DNA of 64,000 nt from Candidatus Heimdallarchaeota archaeon (GCA_018238545.1 JABCTC010000004.1:48416-112415), one strand, 5' to 3'; counted from the first letter of the stretch, positions 49,326-59,831 are shown. The notes: generated by a model from the letters alone, not told the origin. Numbers and translations: made by a program.

Positions 49326-50648
49326 CTACCTTAATCCTAATCTCTTTCGTGGATGTATGAACATCTTTGGATTTTCACCATTCTCTGCAAAGTAATCAAT
49401 GAGTTGATCAGCTACAACATCGCGTTCAGAGAATTTGACGATTGTTGTATTATGAGCAAAGGCTAAATCAAAGAAGTAACCGCAATATCTAACGTCTCTT
49501 GCTAACCAATCTATTTCTTTAAACATTTGTATTTCGTTTTGCTTTTCCTTTTTCTTATCATTATCAAATATTTTCTCTTTCCACCATTTTTCATCTAAAT
49601 CTATACGCAATATTGGTACCTCTGAAGAAAAGTGGAATAGATAAGTAACTCCATAAGATGGAGGAATATGAGGTCTATCTTTTAAGATATTGAGAGCAAA
49701 TTTATCTCGAGCAGGAGATGGAACTCGGAAATACCATTTTTTCTCGCTCCCCAATTTCTTTTCCAAATCATCTGCTAAACGGTATATGAAAGGAAATGTT
49801 GTGGTTTTGCTTACTGCTATAACACAGGTATCTTTGTCTAGTGCTTTCTCATTAATATCTTTGAGAAGATAGTTGGAAGCTAAACGAGGGAGATTTTGAC
49901 CTGGAGATAGAAGCATATTCATCGATCCATCTAAAAAGAGATACTTGAAATGAATATCAGAATTCAACAAAGAATGTGCTAAAGCGTATTCAAGTACTTC
50001 TCTAAATTGTTCAAACCAACCTCTAGGAGAGTTTGGTTTAGGGGATACCATCCAAGTAGAGTAATCTGGGAACGCTCCTTTGTACAATTTAAACTTCAGC
50101 TGAATAGCTACCATTCTTATTGTAGCTTCTGAATTCATTTTTGGAACTGCTTTATTTGGATGTTGTTTTGTGAATTCATCGGTTACAATGCTTTTAATTA
50201 TTCGGAAAACAATATCCATAAGTTTTTCACCATAATTATATTCGATAAAACTTTCAAATTCCTTCCATACTTCTTTTTCCTTATCTTCACGTAATAAAAT
50301 AAGACGAAGAATACCTTCAGGATGAGAACAAATTGGAGGAGTAATATCAATTTGTTTTGTGGTTCCCTGATTGAAACTTGTCTTATCTGCGGCAAAAGCT
50401 GCAGTTAGTAGATGGATACCTATATCATTTAGAGAAATTAGACCATCTGCACCAGAACCATCTATTGCGACTACATCGAAATCCTCTCGTTCACAAACAG
50501 ATTCAAGTGGGTCAATAATAACTAATTTCTTTAAAAGAAACTCTAAATCAGCTTTGTAAGCTGCATCATCTTCTAATTCAATCGCTTTAAATTTTTTATA
50601 GATTTTTGCGAATTCATTTCCTAGTGTTTTGTCAAAAAAAACTTGCAT
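49326..50648 (-). CDS. nurA: NurA 5'-3' nuclease
   Basis: VVAIDGSGADGLISL, YLFLDGSMNMLL, CVIAVSKTTTFPFI, RIDLDEKWW; upstream of herA. Confidence 0.8.
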   Translation of the reverse strand: MQVFFDKTLGNEFAKIYKKFKAIELEDDAAYKADLEFLLKKLVIIDPLESVCEREDFDVVAIDGSGADGLISLNDIGIHLLTAAFAADKTSFNQGTTKQIDITPPICSHPEGILRLILLREDKEKEVWKEFESFIEYNYGEKLMDIVFRIIKSIVTDEFTKQHPNKAVPKMNSEATIRMVAIQLKFKLYKGAFPDYSTWMVSPKPNSPRGWFEQFREVLEYALAHSLLNSDIHFKYLFLDGSMNMLLSPGQNLPRLASNYLLKDINEKALDKDTCVIAVSKTTTFPFIYRLADDLEKKLGSEKKWYFRVPSPARDKFALNILKDRPHIPPSYGVTYLFHFSSEVPILRIDLDEKWWKEKIFDNDKKKEKQNEIQMFKEIDWLARDVRYCGYFFDLAFAHNTTIVKFSERDVVADQLIDYFAENGENPKMFIHPRKRLGLR

Positions 50649-50821
50649 TGATAGACTCCTCTTTTCAAAGAAGATTACTGTATATTAAAATATTTTTGGC
50701 AGAGTAGTGTAAAAGTATAAAAGTGATTTAGCAATCGTCCTTAGCTAATAAACAATAGCATAACATTAAAATAAGTTCTCAAGTAGGGTTACTAACAAAT
50801 AAAAAGTCAGGGAAAAGTAAA

Positions 50822-51415
50822 GTGAAAATGATTGATAATCTTAGACAATACATGTCTATGGTTGAGGGCGAAAATATTTTACGCAGATATTTTGTTATGA
50901 ACGGATTTGATGGAGCATTAACCGCTTTCGGGATTATTCTTGGTTCTTGGATTGCAGGTGCTACTGATCCCACTATTTTAATTATCGCAGGAATGAGTGC
51001 AAGTTTTGCTATGGGAATTTCAGGTTTCTGGATAGCTTATCTAACAGAAAGAGCAGAAAGAACAAAAGATCAGAAAAAACTAGAAGATGCAATGGTAACA
51101 GATCTTAAAAACACAAAAATAGCGAAAGCTAATTTCTATGTATCATTAATAATCGCATTTGTTGATGGTATGTCACCACTTATATTTTCATTAATTGCTA
51201 TTATACCATTTCTATTTGTTTTAGGTGGTGGAAGTATGTTAATAGCTTATATAGTTTCTACTGGATTGGTACTAGTAGAAGTTACAGTTTTAGGTCTGTT
51301 TCTAGGAGCTGTATCTGGAAAAAACAAAATACTTTATGCGCTAAAAATCCTGCCAGCTGCTGCTGTACTTGCAGGATTAACCTTTTTGCTAGAAGTTCTT
51401 GTAGTTGGGCATTGA
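50822..51415 (+). CDS. VIT1/CCC1-related membrane protein
   Basis: RRYFVMNGFDGALTAFGIILGSWIAGATDPTIL, SFAMGISGFWIAYLTERAER, multiple TM helices. Confidence 0.75.
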   Translation: MKMIDNLRQYMSMVEGENILRRYFVMNGFDGALTAFGIILGSWIAGATDPTILIIAGMSASFAMGISGFWIAYLTERAERTKDQKKLEDAMVTDLKNTKIAKANFYVSLIIAFVDGMSPLIFSLIAIIPFLFVLGGGSMLIAYIVSTGLVLVEVTVLGLFLGAVSGKNKILYALKILPAAAVLAGLTFLLEVLVVGH

Positions 51416-51484
51416 AGGGAAAATCCCACCCTTTTTACATCTTTTGACACAAAACTAAAGAATGTTGGTGCCTACAGTTTTCTA

Positions 51485-52861
51485 ATGCCTAAGAAGAAAG
51501 AGAAAGACTATGATGTAATCATTGTTGGTGCAGGAATTGCAGGTTGCGTTTTAGGTTTTCATCTAGCTAATGCAAGAATTAAAGTGAAAGTTATAGAGAA
51601 AAAATCAGAAGATAACCTATTTGAGGATTGGTGCGATTCAATAGAGAAGAAAGCTTTTGCATTTGCTGGAATTCAAGCTCCGAAAGGAGATGAAATAAGA
51701 GAGGAACGCGATCATCTTGCTATTCTAACTCCTGATTTACAAACAACAATTCACTTAGGCTATTATGATTATTGGATTGTAGATAGAAAACTCTTTCATC
51801 AAAGATTATTATCCGATGCTGAAAAAGCAGGTTGTGAATTTTTATTTGAGACAGAAATTGTTGAACCTATGGGAAAGGGAATGTGGGTTATTGGAGTGAA
51901 AACAAAAGAAGGTATTATTCACAATGCAAGAATGATAGTAGACTGTTCAGGTAAAGAACGTATTTTAGGTATGAATATTGAAATTTTAGATTTGAATCTT
52001 AAACCTAACAAATCAGACATTATCAATGCTTATAGAGAGATACACAAAATCAATTCAAAAGAGCTTAATTGGGGAGAGCATGAGATTAAGCAGAACACAT
52101 TGTATTACAGACATGGATATTATGGAGGTTATAACTGGTTAAACTTCCTGAAAGAAGATGAGATAGATATTGGAGCTTGTGTTGGTAAATCTATAACAAA
52201 TAAATCACCAAAGGGTATGGTAAACGATTTTGTCAATTCAAATGCAATAATTGACAATAAGAAGCTTAGAGGTGGGGGAGATAGGATAATCATCAGAAGA
52301 CCGATCACATTAGTTTGGTATGGATTTATGCTTGTAGGACAAGCTGCTTGTCAAACAATATCAACCAATGGTTGTGGTATAGGGTCAGCGATGATTGCTT
52401 CAAAGATTGCAGCAGAAGTGATAGTAGCAGCTGTTAAAAGAAAAGAAGTTTCAATAGATAGTTTGTGGGAGTATCAGGTTCGATTTACTAAAGAAAGAGG
52501 AAGGGATCTTGCAGCAAATGATATCTTAAGGTTGGGGTTACAAAAACTGAATGAAGATGATACTTCATTTCTTATGAGAAAAAAAATAGTTACTAGAATA
52601 GATTTAGAAAACATGATTCATGCTAAATTCAGAAAAATAACCTTGCTTAGAACAATAATCACAGCATTTAAGGGGATAAAAAGAATAAAACTGATGCTCT
52701 TTGTCCGAAAACTCACAACGCAAGCTAATAAAATTTTCAAGCACTATAAGAATTTACCAAAAGAGTACAACACCAGAAGATATCATGAATGGTTACTAAG
52801 GTCTATGCAACTATTCAAAGAAATTGAAGACTTAGAGCCAGATTTTGTAGGTAATATTTAA
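51485..52861 (+). CDS. Geranylgeranyl reductase-family FAD-dependent oxidoreductase
   Basis: YDVIIVGAGIAGCVLGFHLANARIKVKVIEKK Rossmann motif; ARMIVDCSGKERILG; LVGQAACQTISTNGCGIGSAMIASKIAAEVI. Confidence 0.78.
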   Translation: MPKKKEKDYDVIIVGAGIAGCVLGFHLANARIKVKVIEKKSEDNLFEDWCDSIEKKAFAFAGIQAPKGDEIREERDHLAILTPDLQTTIHLGYYDYWIVDRKLFHQRLLSDAEKAGCEFLFETEIVEPMGKGMWVIGVKTKEGIIHNARMIVDCSGKERILGMNIEILDLNLKPNKSDIINAYREIHKINSKELNWGEHEIKQNTLYYRHGYYGGYNWLNFLKEDEIDIGACVGKSITNKSPKGMVNDFVNSNAIIDNKKLRGGGDRIIIRRPITLVWYGFMLVGQAACQTISTNGCGIGSAMIASKIAAEVIVAAVKRKEVSIDSLWEYQVRFTKERGRDLAANDILRLGLQKLNEDDTSFLMRKKIVTRIDLENMIHAKFRKITLLRTIITAFKGIKRIKLMLFVRKLTTQANKIFKHYKNLPKEYNTRRYHEWLLRSMQLFKEIEDLEPDFVGNI

Positions 52862-52885
52862 AAAAAGTGTTATTTTACTTTATAT

Positions 52886-53743
52886 ATGGATGATGAATCG
52901 GGAAATTTACGGTTCATACTCGAAAAAATACTAGGTGTAGAGGATAGTAGTAAAAGAGCTGTTTTTGTAATAAATGTAACTGAGAAACCTGACTGGAAGA
53001 CTCAGGACATTGACGATGAAATCAAGTTTCAATCCAAAAATCACAAAATGGAAGGGAGCGAGATAAATACAACTAATTTTAGAAAGATATATAGTGGAAT
53101 ATCTAGAAGAAAAATGCCTGTTCTTCCTTTGAAGAGTAAGGAAGAGGAAGTTACAGGAGCTTTTCTGCTAAAATTAATCTCAAAAATCTGGAAATTATCA
53201 ATAAGAGAGAAAGTAGAGGATATCAAGCTAATACCTTACGAAGATGATCCAGATAGAGCAAGATATTTGCAATTTTCATTCCCTAGCGGCATTTTCATAA
53301 TAAGAAGTATCCATCAGCTCTTCCCAACTGATGATTATTATGAAATTAACATGGAATACTCGAAAAAGTATGCTTTAGCGTATTCTAAGTTCAAAGAGCT
53401 TGAACCTTTCATTGTAGATAGAATAATAGATTTACTCTCAACTGATGAGATTGCTCCATCTTTTGAAGCATGGGAGAAAAATCTCCAAAGATACGATTTA
53501 CCAAATGTTGATACAGCTAACATAACTTTGTCAAAAAAACTTGCAGATGGTTTACCTGCTGAAGAGTTAGATATTCTAGTCAATCAAATCAGAGAGATTA
53601 TGACAGAAAATGACTGGGAAAATCAAACAGATAAACAAACTATTGAAAGATTTTCAATCTTTTTGAAATACGTTAAGAAGATTAGAAAAGTAAAGAAAAA
53701 AGAACCTCCTCAAGATTATTCGTTTATTTTAGACGATAATTAA
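52886..53743 (+). CDS. Hypothetical protein
   Basis: 285 aa uninterrupted ORF 25 nt after the reductase gene, same strand; no recognised motif. Confidence 0.55.
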   Translation: MDDESGNLRFILEKILGVEDSSKRAVFVINVTEKPDWKTQDIDDEIKFQSKNHKMEGSEINTTNFRKIYSGISRRKMPVLPLKSKEEEVTGAFLLKLISKIWKLSIREKVEDIKLIPYEDDPDRARYLQFSFPSGIFIIRSIHQLFPTDDYYEINMEYSKKYALAYSKFKELEPFIVDRIIDLLSTDEIAPSFEAWEKNLQRYDLPNVDTANITLSKKLADGLPAEELDILVNQIREIMTENDWENQTDKQTIERFSIFLKYVKKIRKVKKKEPPQDYSFILDDN

Positions 53744-53766
53744 GAAAAGAATTCTATCTTCTATAT

Positions 53767-54336
53767 TTAACCTGCAATTTTCTTTCCAAGTTCGTAAACC
53801 TCTTCTAGAAGTTTTAGATTTTTTGCAGCATCACCTATCTTATGTGCTGTACCATGAACTGTACCAACTATTTCATTGTTCATAAATTTCATCGAATCTT
53901 CTAGTGATCCTATTGCATTGAACACTCCAGAGCTTTCTGGATCATTAGCTCCATACACTAGGATATTTGCAATCTTCTTCTTTGTAAAGGCATATTCCTT
54001 TTCACCTTGAAGAGCATAGAGTCGATCTATGAATAATTTCAGCTGAGCAGAAATATTGAACCAGAAAACAGGGGAAGCAAAAACTATTTTCTCTGCTTCA
54101 AGAAATTTGGGATACAAATCATTCATATCATCCTTTTGCACACAAGAAAGCGCATTATTATTGACACACCAATTACAGTGTTGGCAGGGTTTGATATTCA
54201 TCTCATTCAGATTAAAAATTTCGAATTTAATGTCTGATTCAGTAAGAGCTTTTGCAAATTCATTAATTAAAACAACAGTATTACCTTTCTTCCTAGGGCT
54301 GCCATTAAAAATCAACACTTTGGACATACCATACAC
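53767..54336 (-). CDS. Flavodoxin-fold NAD(P)H-dependent FMN reductase
   Basis: KVLIFNGSPRKKGNTVVLINEFAKAL, IKPCQHCNWCV, KIVFASPVFWFNISAQLKLFIDRLYAL. Confidence 0.87.
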   Translation of the reverse strand: MYGMSKVLIFNGSPRKKGNTVVLINEFAKALTESDIKFEIFNLNEMNIKPCQHCNWCVNNNALSCVQKDDMNDLYPKFLEAEKIVFASPVFWFNISAQLKLFIDRLYALQGEKEYAFTKKKIANILVYGANDPESSGVFNAIGSLEDSMKFMNNEIVGTVHGTAHKIGDAAKNLKLLEEVYELGKKIAG

Positions 54337-54483
54337 TAAGTATTATCATTAATAAAATTTGTTTGTTAATTCTGAGAAGCATAGTCTTAAACATTTACAG
54401 CTTTTGAAGAAAAAGAACATTTCTTGGTCATATTGTCTTCGGAAGGTTTATTATTCCACTTGAGTATAATTTCACTTGATATT

Positions 54484-56262
54484 ATGATAAATGAGATAAT
54501 ACGAATAAATGTATCAGAAATGTCATATACTATGGAAGAAATTCCAGAGAAATACAAATATCTAGGAGGAAGAGGTTTAACAAGCGCTATTGTTGCCGAT
54601 GAAGTTGATCCTAAAACTGATCCACTTGGTCCTGGGAACAAGATTGTTTTTGCTCCAGGGATATTAAGTGGAACTTCTGCGCCAAGTTCGGGAAGACTAT
54701 CTGTTGGGGCAAAAAGTCCTATGACAGGTGGGATTAAAGAAGCAAATGCAGGTGGATTAACAGCCGTACGCTTAGCAAAACTAGGAATCAAAGCTGTAAT
54801 TGTCGAAGGGTTTCCAGAACACAAAGACTGGTATCATGTTCTTATTTCAAAAGACAAAATTGAGTTTATTAAAGCAAATGAACATGCCAATATGGGACTA
54901 TATGAACTTATAGAAAAACTATGGAAAAAACATCCAAAATCAGGATTATGTGGAGCTGGAATAGCTGGACAAAGATTACTCAAAAATGCAGGTATTTTTG
55001 GTAATAATCCTGAGAATACAGATCCAGGTAGATATGCTGGGCGAGGTGGGTTAGGAGCCGTTCTAGGATCAAAGAGGATTATAGCTATAATAACAGACGA
55101 TACTGGTGGAGAGCGACCAATGCCTGTGAATGAAGAATTGTTCAATACAGGTCGTACAAAGATGGTCAATGCCCTCAACGAGCACGCAATTACAGGTGGA
55201 AAAGCTGGGACTGATAAAGGAGCTCTCAAAAATTATGGAACTAATGTTCTTCAAAACATAATTAATGAAGCTGGAGCTTTACCGACTAAGAATTTTAGAT
55301 CAGGATACTTTGAAGGCGCAAAGAACATTTCTGGTGAAGCAGTGCATGAACTTGTCGATGAAACAAATGAAAAGTTTGGTGACAAAGCTGAAGGAGGATA
55401 CGGTCATGCTTGTCATCCAGGATGTATAATACGATGTAGCAATACAGTACCAGACAAGAATACTGGAAAAGCAATCGTTTCACCTTTAGAATATGAATCA
55501 GCATGGGCATTAGGAACAAATCTTATTATTGACAGTTTAGAACATGTAGCAAAGCTGAATCGTATTTGTAATGATATAGGTATAGATACTATCGATGCTG
55601 GTAATGCCCTTGCAGTCGCAATGGAAGCAGGAAAAATCCCTTGGGGTGATGGTCAAGCTGCAATTGAGTTCATGAAGAAAGGTTATGACCCTAATGATGA
55701 AGATGGTGCTACTTTCATGCAAGGAGCAAATATTGCCGCTAAAACATGGGGTATCGATCGTGTTGCAGTTGTTAAAGGTCAAGCTTTACCAGCATATGAT
55801 CCAAGACCAATAAGAGGTATAGGCGTAACATATGCTACAACAACAATGGGAGCAGATCATACTGCAGGATATACAATTGCACCTGAGATTTTAGGTAGTG
55901 CGGGTGGTGCAGATCCTCGAGAACTGAATAAAGCAGATTTAAGCAGAGCATTCCAATCTACAACGGCATATGTTGACCAATCAGGTTACTGTCTTTTCAT
56001 CGCTTTTGCCATTCTAGACATAGCTGAAGGAATGGAAGGATTAGAAGAGACTGTTGCTGGTTTCCTAGGAAAAAAGAAATACGATATAACTACAGTTGGG
56101 AATAAAATACTCAAGATAGAAAGAGAGTTCAATAAGAAAGCAGGCTTTACAAAGGATGATGATCGACTACCTAAATTCTTTGTAGATGAAAAACTTCCTC
56201 CTCATGATGTAACATTTGATGTAACAAACGAAGAGTTAGATGCTGTCTTTGATAAAATGTAA
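54484..56262 (+). CDS. Aldehyde:ferredoxin oxidoreductase (tungsten/molybdopterin, AOR family)
   Basis: YLGGRGLTSAIVADEVDPKTDPLGPGNKIVFAPGILSGTSAPSSGRLSVGAKSPMTG; ACHPGCIIRCSN Cys motif; YESAWALGTNLIIDSLEHVAKLNRICNDIGIDTI. ATG at 54484 fits family better than listed start 54424. Confidence 0.9.
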   Translation: MINEIIRINVSEMSYTMEEIPEKYKYLGGRGLTSAIVADEVDPKTDPLGPGNKIVFAPGILSGTSAPSSGRLSVGAKSPMTGGIKEANAGGLTAVRLAKLGIKAVIVEGFPEHKDWYHVLISKDKIEFIKANEHANMGLYELIEKLWKKHPKSGLCGAGIAGQRLLKNAGIFGNNPENTDPGRYAGRGGLGAVLGSKRIIAIITDDTGGERPMPVNEELFNTGRTKMVNALNEHAITGGKAGTDKGALKNYGTNVLQNIINEAGALPTKNFRSGYFEGAKNISGEAVHELVDETNEKFGDKAEGGYGHACHPGCIIRCSNTVPDKNTGKAIVSPLEYESAWALGTNLIIDSLEHVAKLNRICNDIGIDTIDAGNALAVAMEAGKIPWGDGQAAIEFMKKGYDPNDEDGATFMQGANIAAKTWGIDRVAVVKGQALPAYDPRPIRGIGVTYATTTMGADHTAGYTIAPEILGSAGGADPRELNKADLSRAFQSTTAYVDQSGYCLFIAFAILDIAEGMEGLEETVAGFLGKKKYDITTVGNKILKIEREFNKKAGFTKDDDRLPKFFVDEKLPPHDVTFDVTNEELDAVFDKM

Positions 56263-56412
56263 AATCAGTTCCAAAAGCTATAGAAAAAAAATACAAACTT
56301 GTAAACCTCTTCCTTTTCTTTTTTCTTTAAATTCTCTATCATGTGATATGATATTTAATCAAAGTAAAAACTTAAATTGATTCTGTGAATGAATCAAAGG
56401 GTATTATTCGAT

Positions 56413-56736
56413 ATGTCAATAATAAATATCCATCTTTATGGAAAACTTAGAAAGCTAGCTGAAAATTCTGGTTCCACGGATGAATCAAAAATTGAATTGA
56501 GCTGGAATAAAGATGAAACACTAGCCCATCTTATTAATAATAGATTAAATCTAAGTTTTGATGAAATTGGTGAAATATTCATCAACCATAGCCCGATATG
56601 CAAATATGATGTAATCATACCAGAAGGAGCAAGAATAGGTCTTTTTGCTGAAGGTATGTACTTGCTTTGTGGAGGACAGCATATGAAAGGTCATGGTTTC
56701 ATAGAAAAAAAAGTGAAAGAAGTGGATTATTGGTAA
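56413..56736 (+). CDS. MoaD/ThiS-like beta-grasp protein with C-terminal extension after an internal GG
   Basis: INIHLYGKLRKLAEN start; ...GLFAEGMYLLCGGQHMKGHGFIEKKVKEVDYW; adjacent to AOR. Listed ORF starts at 56389. Confidence 0.6.
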   Translation: MSIINIHLYGKLRKLAENSGSTDESKIELSWNKDETLAHLINNRLNLSFDEIGEIFINHSPICKYDVIIPEGARIGLFAEGMYLLCGGQHMKGHGFIEKKVKEVDYW

Positions 56737-56779
56737 TTGTGATTTATATGTGTAAAGATTCAAGTGAGGATGTTTTAGT

Positions 56780-57019
56780 TTGAAAATTAATTTGAAACTT
56801 TATGCAACACTAAGAAAATATCTTCCAAACACTGAAATTGGGGAAGCTGTAATCATAGAAGTTAAACAAGGATCAACAATAAAAGACATAATAGATAAGT
56901 TCACAATCGAAGAAGAACTAGCGAAGATAATTTTCGTTAATGGAATCCACGAGACATTAGACTATATTTTACAAGAAAATGATTTACCAGTAATATTTCC
57001 ACCCATAGGTGGAGGCTAA
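56780..57019 (+). CDS. MoaD/ThiS family sulfur-carrier protein
   Basis: INLKLYATLRKYLPN ... VIFPPIGGG with C-terminal diglycine. Confidence 0.82.
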   Translation: MKINLKLYATLRKYLPNTEIGEAVIIEVKQGSTIKDIIDKFTIEEELAKIIFVNGIHETLDYILQENDLPVIFPPIGGG

Positions 57020-57195
57020 GAGAAAATTGCAAAACACATATTTTTTCAATAAACATTTTGTTTTCATTATTTTGCAAAGGGAAAAACAATAAGGTGTCTT
57101 CTCATATCAGAGACAATATTGGAAGAACTAACCTTTATTTCCTTTGGAGCAGGGTTTACTTCGAGTGGAAAAACGGAAGATAAAAAAAGAAAGAT

Positions 57196-58081
57196 TTAAT
57201 GATTTTTCAGAATTTCAGCCATTTTTTCGAAGTTTTTAAAGACAATAGAAAGATGTGCTTCATCCGGATAGAAAAATCCTTTACAATTTGGGATTAAATC
57301 ACATACTTCACGCCCTATAGAAATTGGTACATTTACATCCAACCCACCATGCCAGAGATAAACTTGAAGTTCCGGTGATATATCACTTAAATTAAAACCC
57401 CAAGGTTTTGCATATATTTTTTCTTCATATGTTACTCCGTTCGGTCCAGATCTGTAGGCTTCTTTAAATTCTGTTACAAAAATATCTAATATTTTAGGAT
57501 CCTGTAAAATCTTCCTATCTGGCTCAACCATTCTTTCAAAAATATTTAACATAAAATCTTTACTCTTCTCTGGTCATTGATTTTATCCATCATTTTTTTG
57601 ACTATTGCCTTCACAAGAAATGGAAACCAACGAGCGATAAAGAGACCAACACGATTTGATCTCATCATTTCTTTTTTACGCATATTAATAGGTCCCATTC
57701 CTGCAACGATAGCACAACATTCTAACCTCTGGGGGATCTTATAAGCACAAGCTGCAGCATAAGGACCACCTCCAGAGATTCCCTCAACAACAAATTTATC
57801 GATGCATAGATGGTCAGCAAGTTCAACAATATCATCAGGCCAATCTAGAAGTTTACGTCTAGGTTTGAAATCAGAAAGTCCAATACCTGGTCGATCAACA
57901 GCTATTACATGAAGACCTAATTTGGTTGGTTTGTCACCATATAGAAGAATTTCATATCGGGATCCGGATGACCATGAAAATGAAAAAAAGGTTTACCATT
58001 TAAATCCCCAAACTCAGCAAAACCTAGCTTTCTACCATCACTAAGTTCCAAAGTTTGGTTTAGTTTTTTATCTTCGTACAT
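57196..58081 (-). pseudogene. Alpha/beta hydrolase interrupted by two apparent single-nucleotide frameshifts
   Basis: Reading across frames from ATG at 58081: MYEDKKLNQTLELSDGRKLGFAEFGDLNGKPFFHFHGHP / GSRYEILLYGDKPTKLGLHVIAVDRPGIGLSDF...VEGISGGGPYAAACAYKIPQ... / PEKSKDFMLNIFERMVEPDRKIL... Only the last part (57196-57552) is in the ORF track. Confidence 0.75.
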
Positions 58082-58243
58082 ACATCCTAAATAAATTAAC
58101 GATTTTTAAGTTTTATTGGTTCTTTGTTCGATTGCACTGCGACGATTCTAAAATATTCAACAAATTTTCCTAGCTTCTCATTGAAAAAAAGGAAAAAGAA
58201 TAGAAGTCAACTAAATTCATTTAAATATCAAGTATAATGTTAA

Positions 58244-58642
58244 ATGATGAAGAAACAAATGGAATATCAACAACCCGCAGACATTCTTGTATCAATTAAT
58301 GTTACTAATTTAAAAAAAGCAGAAAAATTTTGGGTTGAGGATTTGGGATTTAAAAGAGGATGGGATAAAGGATTAGATGATGGATGGCTTGAGATTGATA
58401 CTCCAGTGAAAGGTTTTATTATTGGCTTGAATCTAGTTAAAGAAGAAGAACTAGAAAGAGAAAATTCTAGAATAAATATCGCAGTGAAAAATGTTGAATC
58501 AGCTAAAGAATATCTAGAAAAAAGAGGAATCCAAGTAACAGAAATAAGAACTATACCTGGGATATTAAAAATCTTAACTATATTTGATCCTAATAAGAAT
58601 CCTGTTTCATTCGTTGAAGGATTGGATAAATACAGATACTGA
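58244..58642 (+). CDS. VOC/glyoxalase-fold protein
   Basis: DILVSINVTNLKKAEKFWVEDLGFKRGWD, IFDPNKNPVSFVEG. Confidence 0.78.
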   Translation: MMKKQMEYQQPADILVSINVTNLKKAEKFWVEDLGFKRGWDKGLDDGWLEIDTPVKGFIIGLNLVKEEELERENSRINIAVKNVESAKEYLEKRGIQVTEIRTIPGILKILTIFDPNKNPVSFVEGLDKYRY

Positions 58643-58760
58643 AGTAGCATTATTGACTATGTTTGATTAATGATTAAGAATGAACCTATTCCAAGATTAT
58701 TTCAGCAGAATAGCTCGGTTCATTACAGATAATGCTTGATAGAATAAAGAAAAAGTGGGG

Positions 58761-59831
58761 CTAATTTATTACCCCAGTTTTAAGAGCCACATTTGTGGCT
58801 GCTTCATGAGATAAACCCTCGGATCCTAGAATTGTAAATCGTTTTCTAATAGTGTGAGCTGTTTCTAAGGCTGTGACCACTTCTTCAGCTGTTACACCTA
58901 GCTCTTTTGCAGTAATAGGTAAACCTAAGGTTTTCATCAGCGTTTTAACATCATCGGAACCTTCAATTCCATTATGCAAATAAGCCATCATAATTGTACC
59001 AAAAGCTGTCTGTTCACCATGTAACGCAGGAGTTTTTGCGATTGAATCTAAAGCATGGCTGAACATGTGTTCAGATCCACTTCCTGGTCTAGAAGAACCT
59101 GCAGTACACATTGCTAAAGAACTAGCTATCAAACAATTCATCACCACTCTACTGAACCCTTCTGCTTGACTTCTTATCAAACTTGCATTTTCTGTGATTA
59201 GCTTAACTGTCATTTCAGAGAGGGAAATTGAAGTAGGTGATATCAACTCATTCTTCAATCTATGAGCTAGTAACCAATCCTTTATAGCTGTTTTTTTAGC
59301 TATAACATCTCCACATCCAGCTACTGTAAATCTATAAGGTGCTTTATCTAAAATATCAGTGTCACCAACAACAGCTATCGGAGGACGGGCTTCTATAGAA
59401 TGTCGTTTGTCTACACCTTTTAATGAAGCTCTAGAGCTTGCTAGACCATCGTGACTAGCAATAGTTGGAATAGAAATGAATCGCTTGTTTGCTTTGAAAG
59501 AAGTGAGCTTGGCAACATCTATAGGTCTCCCACCACCAAGACCGATAGCATATCCAGCATCTATTTCCTTGAATAATTGCAACTGTTTATCTACTTCAGC
59601 AAGTGTGCTGTCTTCAATAACAGAAATAATAATCTCGCGTTTTTCTGCTTCCATTATCGCTTCAATTTCCTTGGCATATTTATCTCTAAGAAAAGCATCT
59701 GTAATGAGCAAACCTTTCCCTCTTAAAGCTACTTTATCTACAATCTCTGGTAGATATTTGAGCATACCTTGTCCAAGGGACAGTAGTTCAGGCATCTCGA
59801 TATGTTTGAAAGCATTGATTGGTTTAGACAT
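58761..59831 (-). CDS. egsA: sn-glycerol-1-phosphate dehydrogenase
   Basis: YAIGLGGGRPIDVAKL, FISIPTIASHDGLASSRASL, FTVAGCGDVIAKKTAIKDW, SGSEHMFSHALD, HGEQTAFGTIMMAYLH. Confidence 0.9.
   Translation of the reverse strand: MSKPINAFKHIEMPELLSLGQGMLKYLPEIVDKVALRGKGLLITDAFLRDKYAKEIEAIMEAEKREIIISVIEDSTLAEVDKQLQLFKEIDAGYAIGLGGGRPIDVAKLTSFKANKRFISIPTIASHDGLASSRASLKGVDKRHSIEARPPIAVVGDTDILDKAPYRFTVAGCGDVIAKKTAIKDWLLAHRLKNELISPTSISLSEMTVKLITENASLIRSQAEGFSRVVMNCLIASSLAMCTAGSSRPGSGSEHMFSHALDSIAKTPALHGEQTAFGTIMMAYLHNGIEGSDDVKTLMKTLGLPITAKELGVTAEEVVTALETAHTIRKRFTILGSEGLSHEAATNVALKTGVIN

Noticed and set aside
54387-54824. Antisense ORFs within the AOR gene (54387-54824 and 54834-55229)
   Set aside because: They lie antisense to a strongly recognisable AOR coding region; low-complexity translations typical of shadow ORFs.
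57027-57077. TTGCAAAA / TTTTGCAA inverted repeat after the MoaD-like gene
   Set aside because: 8-bp AT-rich arms around a long spacer are expected by chance; could be a terminator or binding site but unsupported.
58739-58781. TGGGG...CCCCA hairpin overlapping the stop of egsA
   Set aside because: Short stem overlapping coding sequence; no poly-T tract making a clear terminator on either strand.
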